A stretch of 64,000 nt of DNA from assembly GCF_028830055.1 (NCBI RefSeq), contig NZ_CP101655.1, positions 4,045,019 through 4,109,018 of the forward strand. The letters run 5' to 3'. Numbering within the stretch: position 1 is the first letter of the stretch; every line of letters starts with the position of its first letter. This DNA comes from Pseudomonas serboccidentalis (lineage in GTDB: Bacteria; Pseudomonadota; Gammaproteobacteria; Pseudomonadales; Pseudomonadaceae). The notes under the pieces were generated by a model. That model did no database searches. It saw only the letters and a program-made list of their open reading frames with translations, and was not told where the DNA came from. The position numbers and the translations under genes are program-made. Shown piece by piece: positions 44,745-54,221 of the stretch.

Positions 44745-44819
44745 AAAGATCGCAGCCTGCAGCAGCGCCTGCACCAGATCTATGTAGGAGCTGCCGCAGG
44801 CTGCGATCTTTTGATCTTA
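44745..44819. repeat. Inverted repeat pair, type B, between convergent genes
   Basis: AAAGATCGCAGCCTGCAGCA facing TGTAGGAGCTGCCGCAGGCT and CTGCGATCTTTTGATCTT. The pair fills nearly all of the 86 bases between the pirin and dienelactone hydrolase stops. Confidence 0.88.
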
Positions 44820-44825
44820 GGGCAA

Positions 44826-45554
44826 TCAGCCCTTGAACACTTCATCCAGCAAATCATGCATCGACTTGAATGCGCGCCCGGCGGTCTTCGCGTCGTACAT
44901 CATCTTGCCCGGCACATTGGCGTGCGGATCGGTAAACGAATGCACCGCGCCGCCGTAGCTGAACAACTGCCAATCCACGCCCGCCGCGTTCATCTCATCT
45001 TCAAATGCCGGCAACTGTTCCTTCGGTACCAGCGGATCGGCAGCGCCATGCAGCGCCAGCACCGAGCCTTTGATGTTCTTCGCGTCCGCCGGATTCGGTG
45101 AATCCAGCGTGCCGTGGAACGACACCGCCGCCTTCACCGGCGCGCCAGTGCGGGCCAGATCCAGTGCACAGCAACCACCGAAGCAGAAACCGAACACCGC
45201 CAGTTTCGAGGTATCGACCGCCGCCTCGCCCTGCTTCTGCAGTTGTTCGAATGCCGCCTGCATGCGCTTGCGCAGCAATGCACGGTCGTTCTTCAGCGGC
45301 ATCATCGCGGCACCGGCCTGATCAGCGTTCTGCGGACGCACCGCCTGGCCGTACACATCGGCGATCAACACCACGTAGCCCTTGGCCGCGACCGACTTGG
45401 CGATCTCCTCGGCACCGGCGCTGACGCCCATCCAGTTCGGCGCCATCAGCAGCCCCGGGCGTGCGCCCTTGTGCTCGGCGTCAAACGCCAGACGACCTTC
45501 AAAAGGCTGGCCATCAAGCTGATAGACCACAGAACGTACAGTGACTTGGCTCAT
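44826..45554 (-). CDS. Dienelactone hydrolase-family protein
   Basis: A 242-residue alpha/beta hydrolase. The nucleophile is Cys in AVFGFCFGGCCALDL (about residues 118-132), as in true dienelactone hydrolases; the acid is in ALHGAADPLVP and the His in GGAVHSFTDPHA. Such enzymes open carboxymethylenebutenolide in aromatic catabolism, but no catabolic genes are nearby, so a housekeeping ester or lactone hydrolase is as likely. It is downstream of htpG beyond a strong terminator. Confidence 0.9.
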   Translation of the reverse strand: MSQVTVRSVVYQLDGQPFEGRLAFDAEHKGARPGLLMAPNWMGVSAGAEEIAKSVAAKGYVVLIADVYGQAVRPQNADQAGAAMMPLKNDRALLRKRMQAAFEQLQKQGEAAVDTSKLAVFGFCFGGCCALDLARTGAPVKAAVSFHGTLDSPNPADAKNIKGSVLALHGAADPLVPKEQLPAFEDEMNAAGVDWQLFSYGGAVHSFTDPHANVPGKMMYDAKTAGRAFKSMHDLLDEVFKG

Positions 45555-45586
45555 TTCTGACTCCTGATTTGTTAAACACCAGAATG

Positions 45587-45611
45587 AAAAAACCCGCCGA
45601 AGCGGGTTTTT
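45587..45611. terminator. Bidirectional terminator after htpG
   Basis: AAAAAACCCGC, CGAA-type loop, GCGGGTTTTT. It begins just after the htpG stop and ends its minus-strand transcript before the hydrolase gene. Confidence 0.9.
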
Positions 45612-45622
45612 CTACATCGAGA

Positions 45623-47527
45623 TCAGGCTGACAGCTCAACCAGCAGCTTGTTCAGACGGGTCACATAAGCGGCCGGGTCTTTCAAGCTTTCGCCAGCCGC
45701 CAGGGCTGCCTGGTCGAAGAGGATGTGCGACAGGTCGCCAAAACGCTCTTCGCTCTGCTCGCCGTCGAGTTTCTCGATCAACGGGTGGCTTGGGTTGAAC
45801 TCGAAGATCGGCTTCGAATCCGGCACTTTCTGCCCGCTGGCTTCGAGGATCTGGCGCATTTGCAGGCCCAGGTCCTGTTCGCCGATGGCCAGAATGGCTG
45901 GCGAGTCGGTCAGACGGTGAGAGACGCGAACCTCGGCCACGGAATCGCCCAGTGCAGTTTTCAAACGCTCAACCAGACCCTCTTTGGACTTGGCGACTTC
46001 TTCTGCGGCCTTCTTGTCCTCTTCCGAGTCCAGGTTGCCCAGATCGAGGTCACCGCGCGCCACGTCGACAAAAGTCTTGCCGTCGAATTCGCTGAGGTAG
46101 CTCATCAGCCACTCGTCGATGCGGTCGGTCAGCAGCAGCACTTCGATGCCTTTCTTGCGGAAGACTTCCAGATGCGGGCTGTTCTTGACCTGCGCGTAGG
46201 TTTCGCCGGTGAGGTAGTAGATCTTGTCCTGACCTTCCTTGGCGCGCGCCAGGTAGTCAGCCAGACCGACAACTTGCTCGCCGTCGTCGCCATTGGTCGA
46301 TGCAAAACGCAGCAGACCGGCAATTTTCTCTTTGTTGGCGAAATCTTCTGCCGGGCCTTCTTTCATGACCTGACCGAAGTTTTTCCAGAAGCCCTTGTAT
46401 TGTTCAGGCTCGTTTTTCGCCAGTTTTTCCAGCATGTCCAGCACACGCTTGGTCAGCGCGGTTTTCATCGAGTCGATGATCGGGTCTTTCTGCAGGATTT
46501 CCCGCGACACGTTCAGCGACAGGTCGTTGGAATCGACCACGCCCTTGATGAAACGCAGGTACAGCGGCAGGAACGACTCGGCCTGATCCATCACGAACAC
46601 ACGCTGCACGTACAGCTTCAGGCCTTTCGGCGCTTCACGCTGGTACAGGTCGAACGGTGCACGGGCCGGCACGTACAGCAGCGAGCTGTACTCGAGCTTG
46701 CCTTCGACCTTGTTGTGGCTCCAGGCCAGCGGTTTTTCAAAGTCGTGAGCGATGTGCTTGTAGAACTCCTGGTATTCCTCGTCCTTCACTTCAGTGCGTG
46801 GACGGGTCCACAGGGCACTGGCGCGGTTGACGGTTTCCCACTCAACGGCCGGCGTCTCTTCGCCTTCGGCAGCGGTCACTTCTTTCGGCAGCTCGATCGG
46901 CAGCGCGATGTGGTCGGAGTACTTCTTGATGATGTTGCGCAGACGCCAGCCGTCGGCGAACTCGTCTTCACCGGATTTCAGGTGCAGGACGATACGGGTA
47001 CCGCGCTCTGGTTTGTCGACGGTGGCGACTTCGAATTCGCCCTCGCCTTTGGACGACCAGTGCACGCCTTCGCTGGCAGCTGTGCCGGCACGACGGCTGT
47101 ACACGTCGACTTTGTCGGCAACGATGAAGGCGGAGTAGAAACCAACGCCGAACTGGCCGATCAGGTGCGAATCTTTCTTCTGATCGCCCGAGAGATTCTT
47201 CATGAAATCGGCGGTGCCCGATTTGGCGATGGTCCCCAGGTGGGTAATCACATCGTCACGGTTCATGCCGATACCGTTGTCTTCGAGGGTGACGGTCTTG
47301 GCGTCCTTGTCGAAGCTCACACGGATTTTCAGCTCAGCGCCACCTTCGAGCAACTCAGGCTTGGCCAGGGCTTCGAAGCGCAGCTTGTCTACAGCGTCAG
47401 AGGCGTTCGAGATCAATTCGCGAAGGAAAATTTCCTTGTTGGAATACAGCGAATGGATCATGAGGTGCAGCAGCTGCTTTACCTCGGTCTGGAAGCCCAG
47501 GGTTTCCTTTTGAGTTTCCACACTCAT
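45623..47527 (-). CDS. htpG: Chaperone protein HtpG (Hsp90)
   Basis: Bacterial Hsp90, a dimeric ATP-dependent chaperone. The 634-residue protein starts [20 protein letters not shown] and has the ATP site blocks [17 protein letters not shown] (Glu and Asn of the GHKL fold), [15 protein letters not shown] and [13 protein letters not shown]. Middle and C-terminal domains are complete, and length is as expected. I take the ATG at 47527; in-frame ATG at 47533 would add two residues. A sigma-32-type promoter lies about 70 bases upstream, within the tail of the preceding gene. Confidence 0.97.
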   Translation of the reverse strand: MSVETQKETLGFQTEVKQLLHLMIHSLYSNKEIFLRELISNASDAVDKLRFEALAKPELLEGGAELKIRVSFDKDAKTVTLEDNGIGMNRDDVITHLGTIAKSGTADFMKNLSGDQKKDSHLIGQFGVGFYSAFIVADKVDVYSRRAGTAASEGVHWSSKGEGEFEVATVDKPERGTRIVLHLKSGEDEFADGWRLRNIIKKYSDHIALPIELPKEVTAAEGEETPAVEWETVNRASALWTRPRTEVKDEEYQEFYKHIAHDFEKPLAWSHNKVEGKLEYSSLLYVPARAPFDLYQREAPKGLKLYVQRVFVMDQAESFLPLYLRFIKGVVDSNDLSLNVSREILQKDPIIDSMKTALTKRVLDMLEKLAKNEPEQYKGFWKNFGQVMKEGPAEDFANKEKIAGLLRFASTNGDDGEQVVGLADYLARAKEGQDKIYYLTGETYAQVKNSPHLEVFRKKGIEVLLLTDRIDEWLMSYLSEFDGKTFVDVARGDLDLGNLDSEEDKKAAEEVAKSKEGLVERLKTALGDSVAEVRVSHRLTDSPAILAIGEQDLGLQMRQILEASGQKVPDSKPIFEFNPSHPLIEKLDGEQSEERFGDLSHILFDQAALAAGESLKDPAAYVTRLNKLLVELSA

Positions 47528-47593
47528 GGTCATCAAACTCCAATCAGATGGCATTGGCCGCGACCCAAATGGTCGGCGGCGGGTTGTTCACTG

Positions 47594-47621
47594 AGTTGGG
47601 GGCAGCGTTCAGGATTTCAAG
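47594..47621 (-). promoter_or_regulatory. Sigma-32 heat-shock promoter for htpG
   Basis: On the minus strand CCCTTGAAA (minus-35, core at 47621-47615), a 12- to 13-base spacer, and CCCCCAACT (minus-10, 47602-47594). This agrees closely with the heat-shock consensus CTTGAAA and CCCCAT-T. It overlaps the last codons and stop of the thioesterase gene. Confidence 0.8.
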
Positions 47622-48061
47622 GGCTCATCGATTTTGAAGTGCGCACGGGCGGTAGCAATCGGCTCGCTCTCGGTGCTTTGCCAGGCGGTGACAGCGACGT
47701 TCGCCACCCGCCGCCCCTGGCGACAGACCTGACACTTGGCCCAGGTGTCGCGAAACTGTCCGGCACGCAGGTAATCGAGGGAAAAGTCGATGATCTTCGG
47801 CACTCCGGGCGCACCGGTGAAGATCAGCAAATGCAACGCGGCCGCCAGCTCCATGAACCCGGCAATCACCCCGCCGTGGATTGCCGGCAATAAAGGGTTA
47901 CCAATGTTGTCCTTGTTCGCCGGTAGCTTGAACAGCAATTCGTCGCCCACCCGCGAGCATTCGACGCCAATCAGCCCGGCGTACGGGATCAGTTTCAGTA
48001 ACGGCGCGTAATCACCCTGAACGTGAGCGGTGTGCAGTTGTTGTTTCAGGTCGTCATTCAC
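47609..48061 (-). CDS. PaaI-family thioesterase, copy 1
   Basis: A 150-residue hotdog-fold acyl-CoA thioesterase-like protein. The family block is NPLLPAIHGGVIAGFMELAA (about residues 56-75) with the HGG turn and a Glu in the catalytic place. The GTG start at 48061 overlaps the stop of copy 2 (GTGA), with AAGGAGA upstream, so the two genes are coupled; they may form a heteromeric enzyme. The substrate is unknown. Its 3' end carries the htpG promoter. Confidence 0.88.
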   Translation of the reverse strand: MNDDLKQQLHTAHVQGDYAPLLKLIPYAGLIGVECSRVGDELLFKLPANKDNIGNPLLPAIHGGVIAGFMELAAALHLLIFTGAPGVPKIIDFSLDYLRAGQFRDTWAKCQVCRQGRRVANVAVTAWQSTESEPIATARAHFKIDEPLKS

Positions 48062-48534
48062 TGCCCCTCTCCTTTTATTTTGCCGCCAAAGCCTTGGGTG
48101 CCCTTGAGCCCCTTGCCCATGCGCATGAAGGTGCCAACAACATGGGCAATGGGTTTTTCGGGATCATCCTGATAGGCAAAGCCGCGGGCGAAGATCACAT
48201 CGGTAGTGACCCGATAGCACTGGGCGAAACCGTAGACATCCTTGTGCGGTTCGGCCGCGTGCATATAGTCGATGCGCAAATCGAGGGTCGGGCAGACTTC
48301 GAACTCCGGCAGCACGCACAACGTCGACATGCCACAGGCGGTGTCCATCAACGAAGTGATGGCGCCACCATGAATCACTCCGGTCTGCGGATTACCAACG
48401 ATTTTTGGGCTGTACGGCAGAATAACGGTGAGCCCTTCGCTGGAGGCGCTGTGCACCTTCAAACCAAGGACCTGACAGTGGCGCAAGGCTGAGAGAAATC
48501 GCGTCGCGCGCTCAAAAACGGGGTTTTCAGCCAT
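48058..48534 (-). CDS. PaaI-family thioesterase, copy 2
   Basis: A 158-residue hotdog-fold thioesterase. The block NPQTGVIHGGAITSLMDTAC (about residues 49-68) has the HGG turn and an Asp as the catalytic acid, in contrast to the Glu of copy 1. The C-terminal GKGLKGTQGFGGKIKGEGQ is a basic tail. The ATG at 48534 is used; an in-frame upstream codon at 48585 gives an unlikely N-terminus. It is the first gene of the pair and is divergent from the small lipoprotein gene. Confidence 0.88.
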   Translation of the reverse strand: MAENPVFERATRFLSALRHCQVLGLKVHSASSEGLTVILPYSPKIVGNPQTGVIHGGAITSLMDTACGMSTLCVLPEFEVCPTLDLRIDYMHAAEPHKDVYGFAQCYRVTTDVIFARGFAYQDDPEKPIAHVVGTFMRMGKGLKGTQGFGGKIKGEGQ

Positions 48535-48692
48535 TTGATAATTACTCTCGATGGAGCCTTTTGCCAGTAGTAGGAAATAGCGCAAAAGTTCCGCTGCAAA
48601 ACAAACTTATATATCTGAAAGAAATGAGGAACTTAACCCTCACGACCGAGTTCTTAAGGCCAGTAGTTATTTTCCATAAGGAGAAACACCCC

Positions 48693-48929
48693 ATGCGTAA
48701 GACTTTAGCTATTGCCTTGATGTTGACCGCTTCCCTCGGTCTCGCTGCCTGCGATAAAAAATCCGAGGACAAAGCTCAAGATGCCAACCAACATGCTGAA
48801 CAAGCTCAGCAAGACATGAACAAAGCTCAGGATAAAGTGAACGACGCTGCGAAAGAAAACGCCGAAGCCGCCAAAGCTCAGGCTGAATCGAACGCTGCAG
48901 CACAAGACGAAGCTGCCAAGAAGCAATAA
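48693..48929 (+). CDS. Small Ala-rich coiled-coil lipoprotein
   Basis: A 78-residue protein with a lipoprotein signal (MRKTLAIALMLTASLGLAAC, lipidated Cys at residue 20) and a mature part made of Ala, Lys, Glu, Gln and Asp in heptad-like order (AEQAQQDMNKAQDKVNDAAK). It resembles murein-lipoprotein-type helical spacers such as OprI but has no clear family match by eye. The C-terminal AAKKQ has Lys residues that could be linked to peptidoglycan. Strong AAGGAGA ribosome site and strong terminator suggest high expression. Confidence 0.85.
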   Translation: MRKTLAIALMLTASLGLAACDKKSEDKAQDANQHAEQAQQDMNKAQDKVNDAAKENAEAAKAQAESNAAAQDEAAKKQ

Positions 48930-48946
48930 TTGCGACTTGATGCAGA

Positions 48947-48979
48947 AAAAGAAAACCCGCCAAGTGCGGGTTTTCTTTT
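48947..48979 (+). terminator. Rho-independent terminator
   Basis: AAAAGAAAACCCGC, loop CAAGT, GCGGGTTTTCTTTT: 14-base perfect arms, starting 18 bases after the lipoprotein stop. It lies between this gene and the convergent MAPEG gene. Confidence 0.92.
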
Positions 48980-49017
48980 GCCCGGGATTTTTGCCAGTAC
49001 CGGCTTAGAGGCTGCTT

Positions 49018-49419
49018 TTACAGCAACACAGTTCTAAAAGTCGGACTAATCATCAGCAACAAAGAACAGATAAGGCCGACCAGCCACGCCAGACTGCGCA
49101 GCGTTGGCTTATCGGCCAGGTAGAACCACAAGTAGAGAATCCGCGCGATCACAAAGATGATCGCCAAGGCATCGATCAACCAGCCTTGTGTCTGCGTGGT
49201 GTGCGCCATCAGCACGCCCACGGCAAACAGGATGAATGCTTCAATGCTGTTCTGGTGCGCCGCCAGCGCCCGCGCGCCATAACCGGTGAGTTGCGCCTGT
49301 TGTTGGCGTGGCAGGTGGTTGTTGTACCCCCCCTGCTCTTTCATGGCTTTCCCCACCGGCATACGCGCGATGTAAATCAACAATGCACTGATAAACACAC
49401 ACCAGAACGGAATACTCAT
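49018..49419 (-). CDS. MAPEG-family membrane protein
   Basis: A 133-residue protein with four predicted helices, of the family of membrane-associated proteins in eicosanoid and glutathione metabolism. The block YGARALAAHQNSIEAFILFA (about residues 47-66) with its Arg and the Asn-Glu pair is the family's conserved core. Bacterial members have no established role; some bind glutathione. The ATG at 49419 overlaps the DUF599 stop by one base (TGATG), so it is coupled to that gene. Confidence 0.88.
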   Translation of the reverse strand: MSIPFWCVFISALLIYIARMPVGKAMKEQGGYNNHLPRQQQAQLTGYGARALAAHQNSIEAFILFAVGVLMAHTTQTQGWLIDALAIIFVIARILYLWFYLADKPTLRSLAWLVGLICSLLLMISPTFRTVLL

Positions 49420-50156
49420 CAAGCGGCCTCTTTATTCGCTTCGGGCAACGACGCCTCTGTAGGGGTATAGACCATCACATCGAGAACGTCGGAGTGAAAC
49501 TCGCGGCGATACAACACCAGCACTACGCCGGCGCTCATCAACATGAACAGCCACGGACTGACAAACCACGCCAGCATGCTCATGCCGAAGTAATAAGAGC
49601 GCAGGCCGAAGTTGAACTGGTTGGCCGCCATCGAAATCACCCGCGCCGCCCGTAGTGCGAACGCCTTGCGCTCCTGCTCGGACACCTGACGCTCACCGAT
49701 CATGGGTGCCGACCCCACCAGCACTGCGGCAAAGTTGTACTGACGCATGCACCAACTGAACGTGAAGAACGCATAGACGAACACCAGCGCCAGACATAGC
49801 AACTTGATCTCCGACATGCCCTGCGACGCCTGCTGGACCATCGGAATATCCGCCAGCAACGATACCGCGCGCTCGGACGCGCCCAGCACGGTCAGAATGC
49901 CGGCGAGGATGATCAGGGTGCTGGAGGCGAAGAACGAGGCATTGCGCTCCAGATTGCCGATCACGCTGGCATCGGCGATGCGGTTGTCGCGCAGCAGCAT
50001 GCGGCGCATCCAGTCTTCGCGGTACAGGTGCAGCACACTGGCCAGACACGCGGTGTCGCGGGCCTTCCACGACGCATAACGTGTGTAGCCGCCCCAGCAG
50101 ATGACAAACCAGAGCGCGGCCAGCAGGTGGATCAGGTTGGCTTGGATGAACGACAT
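49419..50156 (-). CDS. DUF599 family membrane protein
   Basis: A 245-residue inner-membrane protein with about four helices and the DUF599 pattern, including NRIADASVIGNLERNASFFA (about residues 57-76) and SWCMRQYNFAAVLVGSAP. Function is unknown. The ATG at 50156 follows AAGGA, and the upstream in-frame codon at 50210 is not supported. Its stop overlaps the MAPEG gene's start codon, suggesting a two-gene operon of membrane proteins. Confidence 0.88.
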   Translation of the reverse strand: MSFIQANLIHLLAALWFVICWGGYTRYASWKARDTACLASVLHLYREDWMRRMLLRDNRIADASVIGNLERNASFFASSTLIILAGILTVLGASERAVSLLADIPMVQQASQGMSEIKLLCLALVFVYAFFTFSWCMRQYNFAAVLVGSAPMIGERQVSEQERKAFALRAARVISMAANQFNFGLRSYYFGMSMLAWFVSPWLFMLMSAGVVLVLYRREFHSDVLDVMVYTPTEASLPEANKEAA

Positions 50157-50192
50157 GCAATTCCTTGTGATGACGGGCGGTAAATCGGAAAC

Positions 50193-50216
50193 CTGTGGGA
50201 GCAGGCTCACGCCTAC
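50193..50216. repeat. Degenerate type A repeat remnant
   Basis: CTGTGGGAGCAGGCTCACGC followed by CTACA. It looks like the two outer parts of a type A unit with the core deleted, 37 bases upstream of the DUF599 start. Confidence 0.55.
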
Positions 50217-50273
50217 ATAAAATCTGTGCAGTGCTTCGACGTTAGCTCAGGGAAAAAGACACTGCCTGACGCG

Positions 50274-50310
50274 CATAAAAAATGCCCCGTATCGATTGAT
50301 ACGGGGCATT
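50274..50310 (-). terminator. Rho-independent terminator after brnQ
   Basis: AATGCCCCGTATC, loop, GATACGGGGCATT, followed on the minus strand by TTTTT. A perfect 13-base stem. It ends the brnQ transcript 45 bases after the stop. Confidence 0.9.
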
Positions 50311-50354
50311 TCTGTTTAATCACTCAAGACCCGCTTGTGGCGGCTCGGTGAACG

Positions 50355-51668
50355 TTACGCTACCGCTTCGCTGCGCTTGCCCAGCAGGCGATCGCAGATC
50401 ACCGCGACCACCAGGGTCATGACGCATGGCACCAGCCACGCCAGGCCCTGCTCGCTCAGCGGCAGGTGGGACAGCTGCGACGGCATCCAGTCGGCCAGGC
50501 CGGCGCCCTTGAGGGCGTCGATGGTGCCGAACACGAAGGACACCAGCATCACCGGGCCGATGATGCGGCCGTGTTCATGCCAGAAGTCTTTGCAGAAGCT
50601 CAGGCCGACCAACACGATGCACGGCGGGTAGATCGCGGTCAGCACCGGGATCGAGAAGGCGATCAGCTTGGTCAGGCCCAGGTTCGACACCAGCAGCGAG
50701 AACGCCGCCAGAATGATCACCAGGGTCTTGTAGGACAGTGGCAGCACGCGGCTGAAGTATTCAGCGCAGGCACAGGTCAGACCGACCGCCGTCACCAGGC
50801 ACGCCAGCGAGATCAGCACCGCCAGAAAACCACTGCCCAGCGAACCGAAGGTGTGTTGCACATAAGCGTGCAGCACCGCCGCGCCGTTGGTGGCACCGGC
50901 CGCGACTTCATGGCTGCCGGAACCGAGGCGGAACAAGCTGATGTACACCAGCGCCAGACCGACACCGGCGATGAGGCCGGCGATGATCGCGTAACGGGTG
51001 ATCAGCGCAGGTGAGTCGACGCCACGGGAGCGGATTGCGTTGACGATGACGATGCCAAACACCAGAGCGCCAAGGGTATCCATGGTCAGGTAACCATTGA
51101 TGAAACCCTGGGAGAACGGTGCCGCGACGTATTCAGGCGTTGCCTGACCGATATCACCCGCTGGCAAGGCGAACGCGGCAATGCCGAGCACAGCCAGGGC
51201 GATGATCTTCAGCGGCGCGAGGAAACGCCCGACGGTATCGAGCAGGCGGCCCGGGTACAGCGAGATGAAGAACACCAGCAGGAAGTACACCGAGCTGTAG
51301 AGGAACAGCGCCAGCGGGCTTTCGCCGGTCAGCGGCGCCAAACCTACTTCGAACGACACGGTCGCGGTCCGCGGAGTGGCGAACAACGGGCCGACTGCCA
51401 GGTAGCAGGCTGCAGCGAGTACACCACCGGCGATCTTGCCGATCGGGCTGCTCAGCGTGTCCATCGCGCCGCCGACCTTGGCCAGGGCAACGACGGTGAT
51501 CACCGGCAGACCCACCGCGGTGATCAGAAAGCCCAGCGCCGCCATCCAGACGTTAGGTCCGGACTGCAGGCCGACGATAGGCGGGAAGATGATGTTGCCG
51601 GCCCCGACGAACAGGGCGAATGTCATAAAACCAAGTGCCAGGATGTCCTGACCTTTCAAAACTTTCAT
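50355..51668 (-). CDS. brnQ: Branched-chain amino acid transport carrier BrnQ/BraB
   Basis: A 437-residue inner-membrane sodium-coupled carrier for leucine, isoleucine and valine with about twelve helices. The opening [20 protein letters not shown] and then [20 protein letters not shown] are the LIVCS family signature. Length is normal. The ATG at 51668 has no strong ribosome site (TTTCCTTA precedes it), so translation may be regulated. It lies upstream of the sucCD end in a position where P. aeruginosa has braB, and is separated from sucD by a terminator and a repeat pair. Confidence 0.94.
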   Translation of the reverse strand: MKVLKGQDILALGFMTFALFVGAGNIIFPPIVGLQSGPNVWMAALGFLITAVGLPVITVVALAKVGGAMDTLSSPIGKIAGGVLAAACYLAVGPLFATPRTATVSFEVGLAPLTGESPLALFLYSSVYFLLVFFISLYPGRLLDTVGRFLAPLKIIALAVLGIAAFALPAGDIGQATPEYVAAPFSQGFINGYLTMDTLGALVFGIVIVNAIRSRGVDSPALITRYAIIAGLIAGVGLALVYISLFRLGSGSHEVAAGATNGAAVLHAYVQHTFGSLGSGFLAVLISLACLVTAVGLTCACAEYFSRVLPLSYKTLVIILAAFSLLVSNLGLTKLIAFSIPVLTAIYPPCIVLVGLSFCKDFWHEHGRIIGPVMLVSFVFGTIDALKGAGLADWMPSQLSHLPLSEQGLAWLVPCVMTLVVAVICDRLLGKRSEAVA

Positions 51669-51910
51669 TAAGGAAATACCACACTACTGAATCGGAATTT
51701 AGAGGGGGATTTCCCTGTGGGGTTAGGGAAATGCTGTCAGTCCGTATAAGACTGACCCGTTTGGCGCGTTGCATGCCTTGTGGGCGGCAGACGCAAAAAT
51801 GGCTGCTAGCCTAACGAATTTGTCTGACAAACGCACTGTTTGAGGGCGAACTATCCGATACGCGACGTTTCCGTGTCGCGTTTACGTATTTAAATTTCAT
51901 AAAGAAAGCA

Positions 51911-51993
51911 AAGATCAAAAGATCGCAGCCTTCGGCAGCTCCTACATCGGGTTATCTGTAGGAACTGCCGAAGGCTGCGATCTTTTGATCTTC
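51911..51993. repeat. Inverted repeat pair, type B
   Basis: AAGATCAAAAGATCGCAGCC and TTCGGCAGCTCC facing their complement, which ends CTGCGATCTTTTGATCTT. About 15 bases separate the copies. It follows the sucD terminator in the direction of the suc transcript. Confidence 0.88.
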
Positions 51994-52002
51994 AGAAACG
52001 AC

Positions 52003-52026
52003 AAAGGCCACCCGAAGGTGGCCTTT
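52003..52026 (-). terminator. Terminator after sucD
   Basis: AAAGGCCACC, loop CGAA, GGTGGCCTTT. Ten-base stem, read on the minus strand into GTCGTTTC. It marks the end of the sdh-suc gene cluster. Confidence 0.85.
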
Positions 52027-52056
52027 GCCTGGTAAAGCGTCAGTCAAGCACGAGGC

Positions 52057-52938
52057 TTACTTGACAGCCCAACCAGTCAGCTCGGCCAGGGCCTTGCCGA
52101 TGTCTGCCAGCGAACGCACGGTTTTCACGCCTGCGTCTTGCAGAGCAGCGAATTTCTCGTCTGCAGTGCCTTTGCCGCCAGAGATGATTGCGCCAGCATG
52201 GCCCATGCGCTTGCCCGGAGGAGCAGTCACACCAGCGATGTAGGAAACAACCGGCTTGGTCACGTGTGCCTTGATGTAGGCAGCCGCTTCTTCTTCAGCC
52301 GAACCGCCGATCTCACCAATCATCACGATCGCTTCGGTCTTCGGGTCTTCCTGGAACAGCTTCAGGATATCGATGAAGTTCGAACCCGGGATCGGGTCAC
52401 CACCGATGCCGACGCAAGTCGACTGACCGAAACCGGCGTCAGTGGTCTGCTTCACAGCTTCGTAGGTCAGGGTGCCGGAACGCGAAACGATACCGACCTT
52501 GCCTGGCAAGTGAATGTGACCTGGCATGATGCCGATCTTGCATTCGCCTGGGGTGATCACGCCTGGGCAGTTAGGGCCGATCAGGACTACGCCCAGCTCG
52601 TCGCACTTAACTTTAGCGTCCAGCATATCCAGGGTAGGAATGCCTTCGGTGATGCAAACGATCAGCTTGATGCCGCCGAATGCCGCTTCCAGGATCGAGT
52701 CCTTGCAGAAAGGAGCCGGAACGTAGATCACGCTGGCGGTAGCGCCAGTGGCCGCTACTGCGTCTTTAACGGTGTTGAACACTGGCAGACCCAGGTGCTC
52801 GGTGCCGCCTTTGCCCGGAGTTACGCCACCCACCATCTTGGTGCCGTATTCGATGGCTTGCTGGGTGTGGAAACTACCTTGCGAACCGGTAATACCCTGG
52901 CAGATAACTTTGGTGTCTTTATTGATCAGGACGCTCAT
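52057..52938 (-). CDS. sucD: Succinyl-CoA synthetase alpha subunit
   Basis: The alpha subunit binds CoA and carries the phosphohistidine. The 293-residue product has the CoA-binding block [20 protein letters not shown] (about residues 10-29), [20 protein letters not shown], and the active His in [20 protein letters not shown] (His near residue 246). It overlaps the sucC stop by one base (TAATG), giving one-to-one coupling of subunits. Converts succinyl-CoA to succinate with GTP or ATP formation in the TCA cycle. Confidence 0.97.
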   Translation of the reverse strand: MSVLINKDTKVICQGITGSQGSFHTQQAIEYGTKMVGGVTPGKGGTEHLGLPVFNTVKDAVAATGATASVIYVPAPFCKDSILEAAFGGIKLIVCITEGIPTLDMLDAKVKCDELGVVLIGPNCPGVITPGECKIGIMPGHIHLPGKVGIVSRSGTLTYEAVKQTTDAGFGQSTCVGIGGDPIPGSNFIDILKLFQEDPKTEAIVMIGEIGGSAEEEAAAYIKAHVTKPVVSYIAGVTAPPGKRMGHAGAIISGGKGTADEKFAALQDAGVKTVRSLADIGKALAELTGWAVK

Positions 52939-54104
52939 TATTTGCCCTCCGCAGCTTTGACAACTTGTTGAGCAGCGTCGGTCAGGCTGGTAGCAGCGAT
53001 GATGTTCAAACCGCTTTCTGCCAGTACTTTAGCGCCCAGCTCAGCGTTGTTGCCTTCAAGGCGAACAACAACCGGGATTTTCACGCCGACTTCTTTCACG
53101 GCGCCGATGATGCCTTCGGCAATCATGTCGCAGCGAACGATGCCGCCGAAGATGTTGACCAGTACTGCAGCGACGTTGGTGTCGGACAGGATGATCTTGA
53201 ACGCTTCAGTTACGCGTTCCTTGGTTGCACCACCGCCTACGTCGAGGAAGTTGGCTGGCTTGCCGCCGTGCAGGTTGACGATGTCCATGGTACCCATGGC
53301 CAGACCGGCACCGTTGACCATGCAGCCGATGTTGCCTTCCAGGGCTACGTAGTTCAGTTCGAACTTGGCAGCGTGCGCTTCACGCGGATCGTCTTGCGAC
53401 GGATCGTGGAAAGTCTTCAGCTTAGGCTGACGGTACATGGCGTTGGCGTCGATGTTGATCTTGGCGTCCAGGCAGTGCAGATCGCCGTCAGCCTTGATCA
53501 CCAGCGGGTTCACTTCCAGCAGGGCCAGATCGTGATCCTGGAACAGTTTGGCCAGACCTACGAAGATCTTGGCGAACTGGGCAACTTGCTTGCCTTCCAG
53601 ACCCAGTTGGAACGCCAGCTCGCGACCCTGGAATGGCTGAGCGCCAACCAGTGGATCGATAGTGGCTTTCAGAATTTTTTCTGGAGTGTCGTGAGCGATT
53701 TTCTCGATGTCCACGCCACCTTCGGTGGAAGCCATGAACACGATGCGACGGCTCGAACGGTCAACGACAGCGCCCAGGTACAGCTCTTTAGCGATATCAG
53801 TGCACGATTCAACCAGGATCTTGGTGACTGGCTGACCATTGGCGTCAGTCTGGTAAGTCACCAGACGCTTGCCCAGCCACTGCTGTGCGAAGGCCTTGGC
53901 GTCTTCTTTGTTGCGAACCAGCTTGACGCCGCCCGCTTTACCGCGACCACCGGCGTGGACCTGGGCTTTGACAACCCACTCGCTGCCGCCGATTTTGTCG
54001 CAAGCTTCTGCTGCTGCTTCCGGGGTGTCTACTGCGTAACCAGTGGAAACTGGCAGGCCGTATTCAGCGAACAGCTGCTTACCCTGATACTCGTGAAGAT
54101 TCAT
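52938..54104 (-). CDS. sucC: Succinyl-CoA synthetase beta subunit
   Basis: The beta subunit provides the ATP-grasp nucleotide site and the succinate site. The 388-residue protein starts [20 protein letters not shown], with [20 protein letters not shown] (about residues 44-63) and [20 protein letters not shown] then [14 protein letters not shown] further on. It is coupled to sucD downstream. The 200-base gap upstream to lpdG holds a nested palindrome. Confidence 0.97.
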   Translation of the reverse strand: MNLHEYQGKQLFAEYGLPVSTGYAVDTPEAAAEACDKIGGSEWVVKAQVHAGGRGKAGGVKLVRNKEDAKAFAQQWLGKRLVTYQTDANGQPVTKILVESCTDIAKELYLGAVVDRSSRRIVFMASTEGGVDIEKIAHDTPEKILKATIDPLVGAQPFQGRELAFQLGLEGKQVAQFAKIFVGLAKLFQDHDLALLEVNPLVIKADGDLHCLDAKINIDANAMYRQPKLKTFHDPSQDDPREAHAAKFELNYVALEGNIGCMVNGAGLAMGTMDIVNLHGGKPANFLDVGGGATKERVTEAFKIILSDTNVAAVLVNIFGGIVRCDMIAEGIIGAVKEVGVKIPVVVRLEGNNAELGAKVLAESGLNIIAATSLTDAAQQVVKAAEGK

Positions 54105-54181
54105 GCTTTTTACCGTCTTCGTTAGGTACTGCGCATTCGGCGCTGCGCTCTTGATGAGTGCCGCGCCACCTGTGACTGCTG

Positions 54182-54221
54182 CTTGCGTAGCCTTTCCGGG
54201 TACCCGGTGCAGCTACGCAAG
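54182..54221. repeat. Nested palindrome between lpdG and sucC
   Basis: Outer arms CTTGCGTAGC (54182-54191) and GCTACGCAAG (54212-54221) enclose the perfect palindrome CCGGGTACCCGG (54196-54207). The element lies in the only 200-base untranslated gap among the suc genes. As RNA it would form a stable stem, and as DNA it is a two-fold symmetric site. It could set relative levels of sucCD and lpdG mRNA. Confidence 0.8.

Larger units (their letters stand above)
51669..52056. other. Gap between brnQ and sucD
   Basis: About 390 bases. Contents: brnQ leader; palindrome TTTGTCTGACAAA (51819-51831); a stem CGCGAC-gtttccgt-GTCGCG near 51862-51881; the type B repeat pair 51911-51993; and the sucD terminator 52003-52026. 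I see no gene. The palindrome and stem are candidates for regulation of brnQ. Confidence 0.6.

Noticed and set aside
45725..47893. 722-codon open frame on the plus strand across htpG and its upstream gap
   Set aside because: It spans the htpG gene and its promoter on the opposite strand and resembles no protein family.
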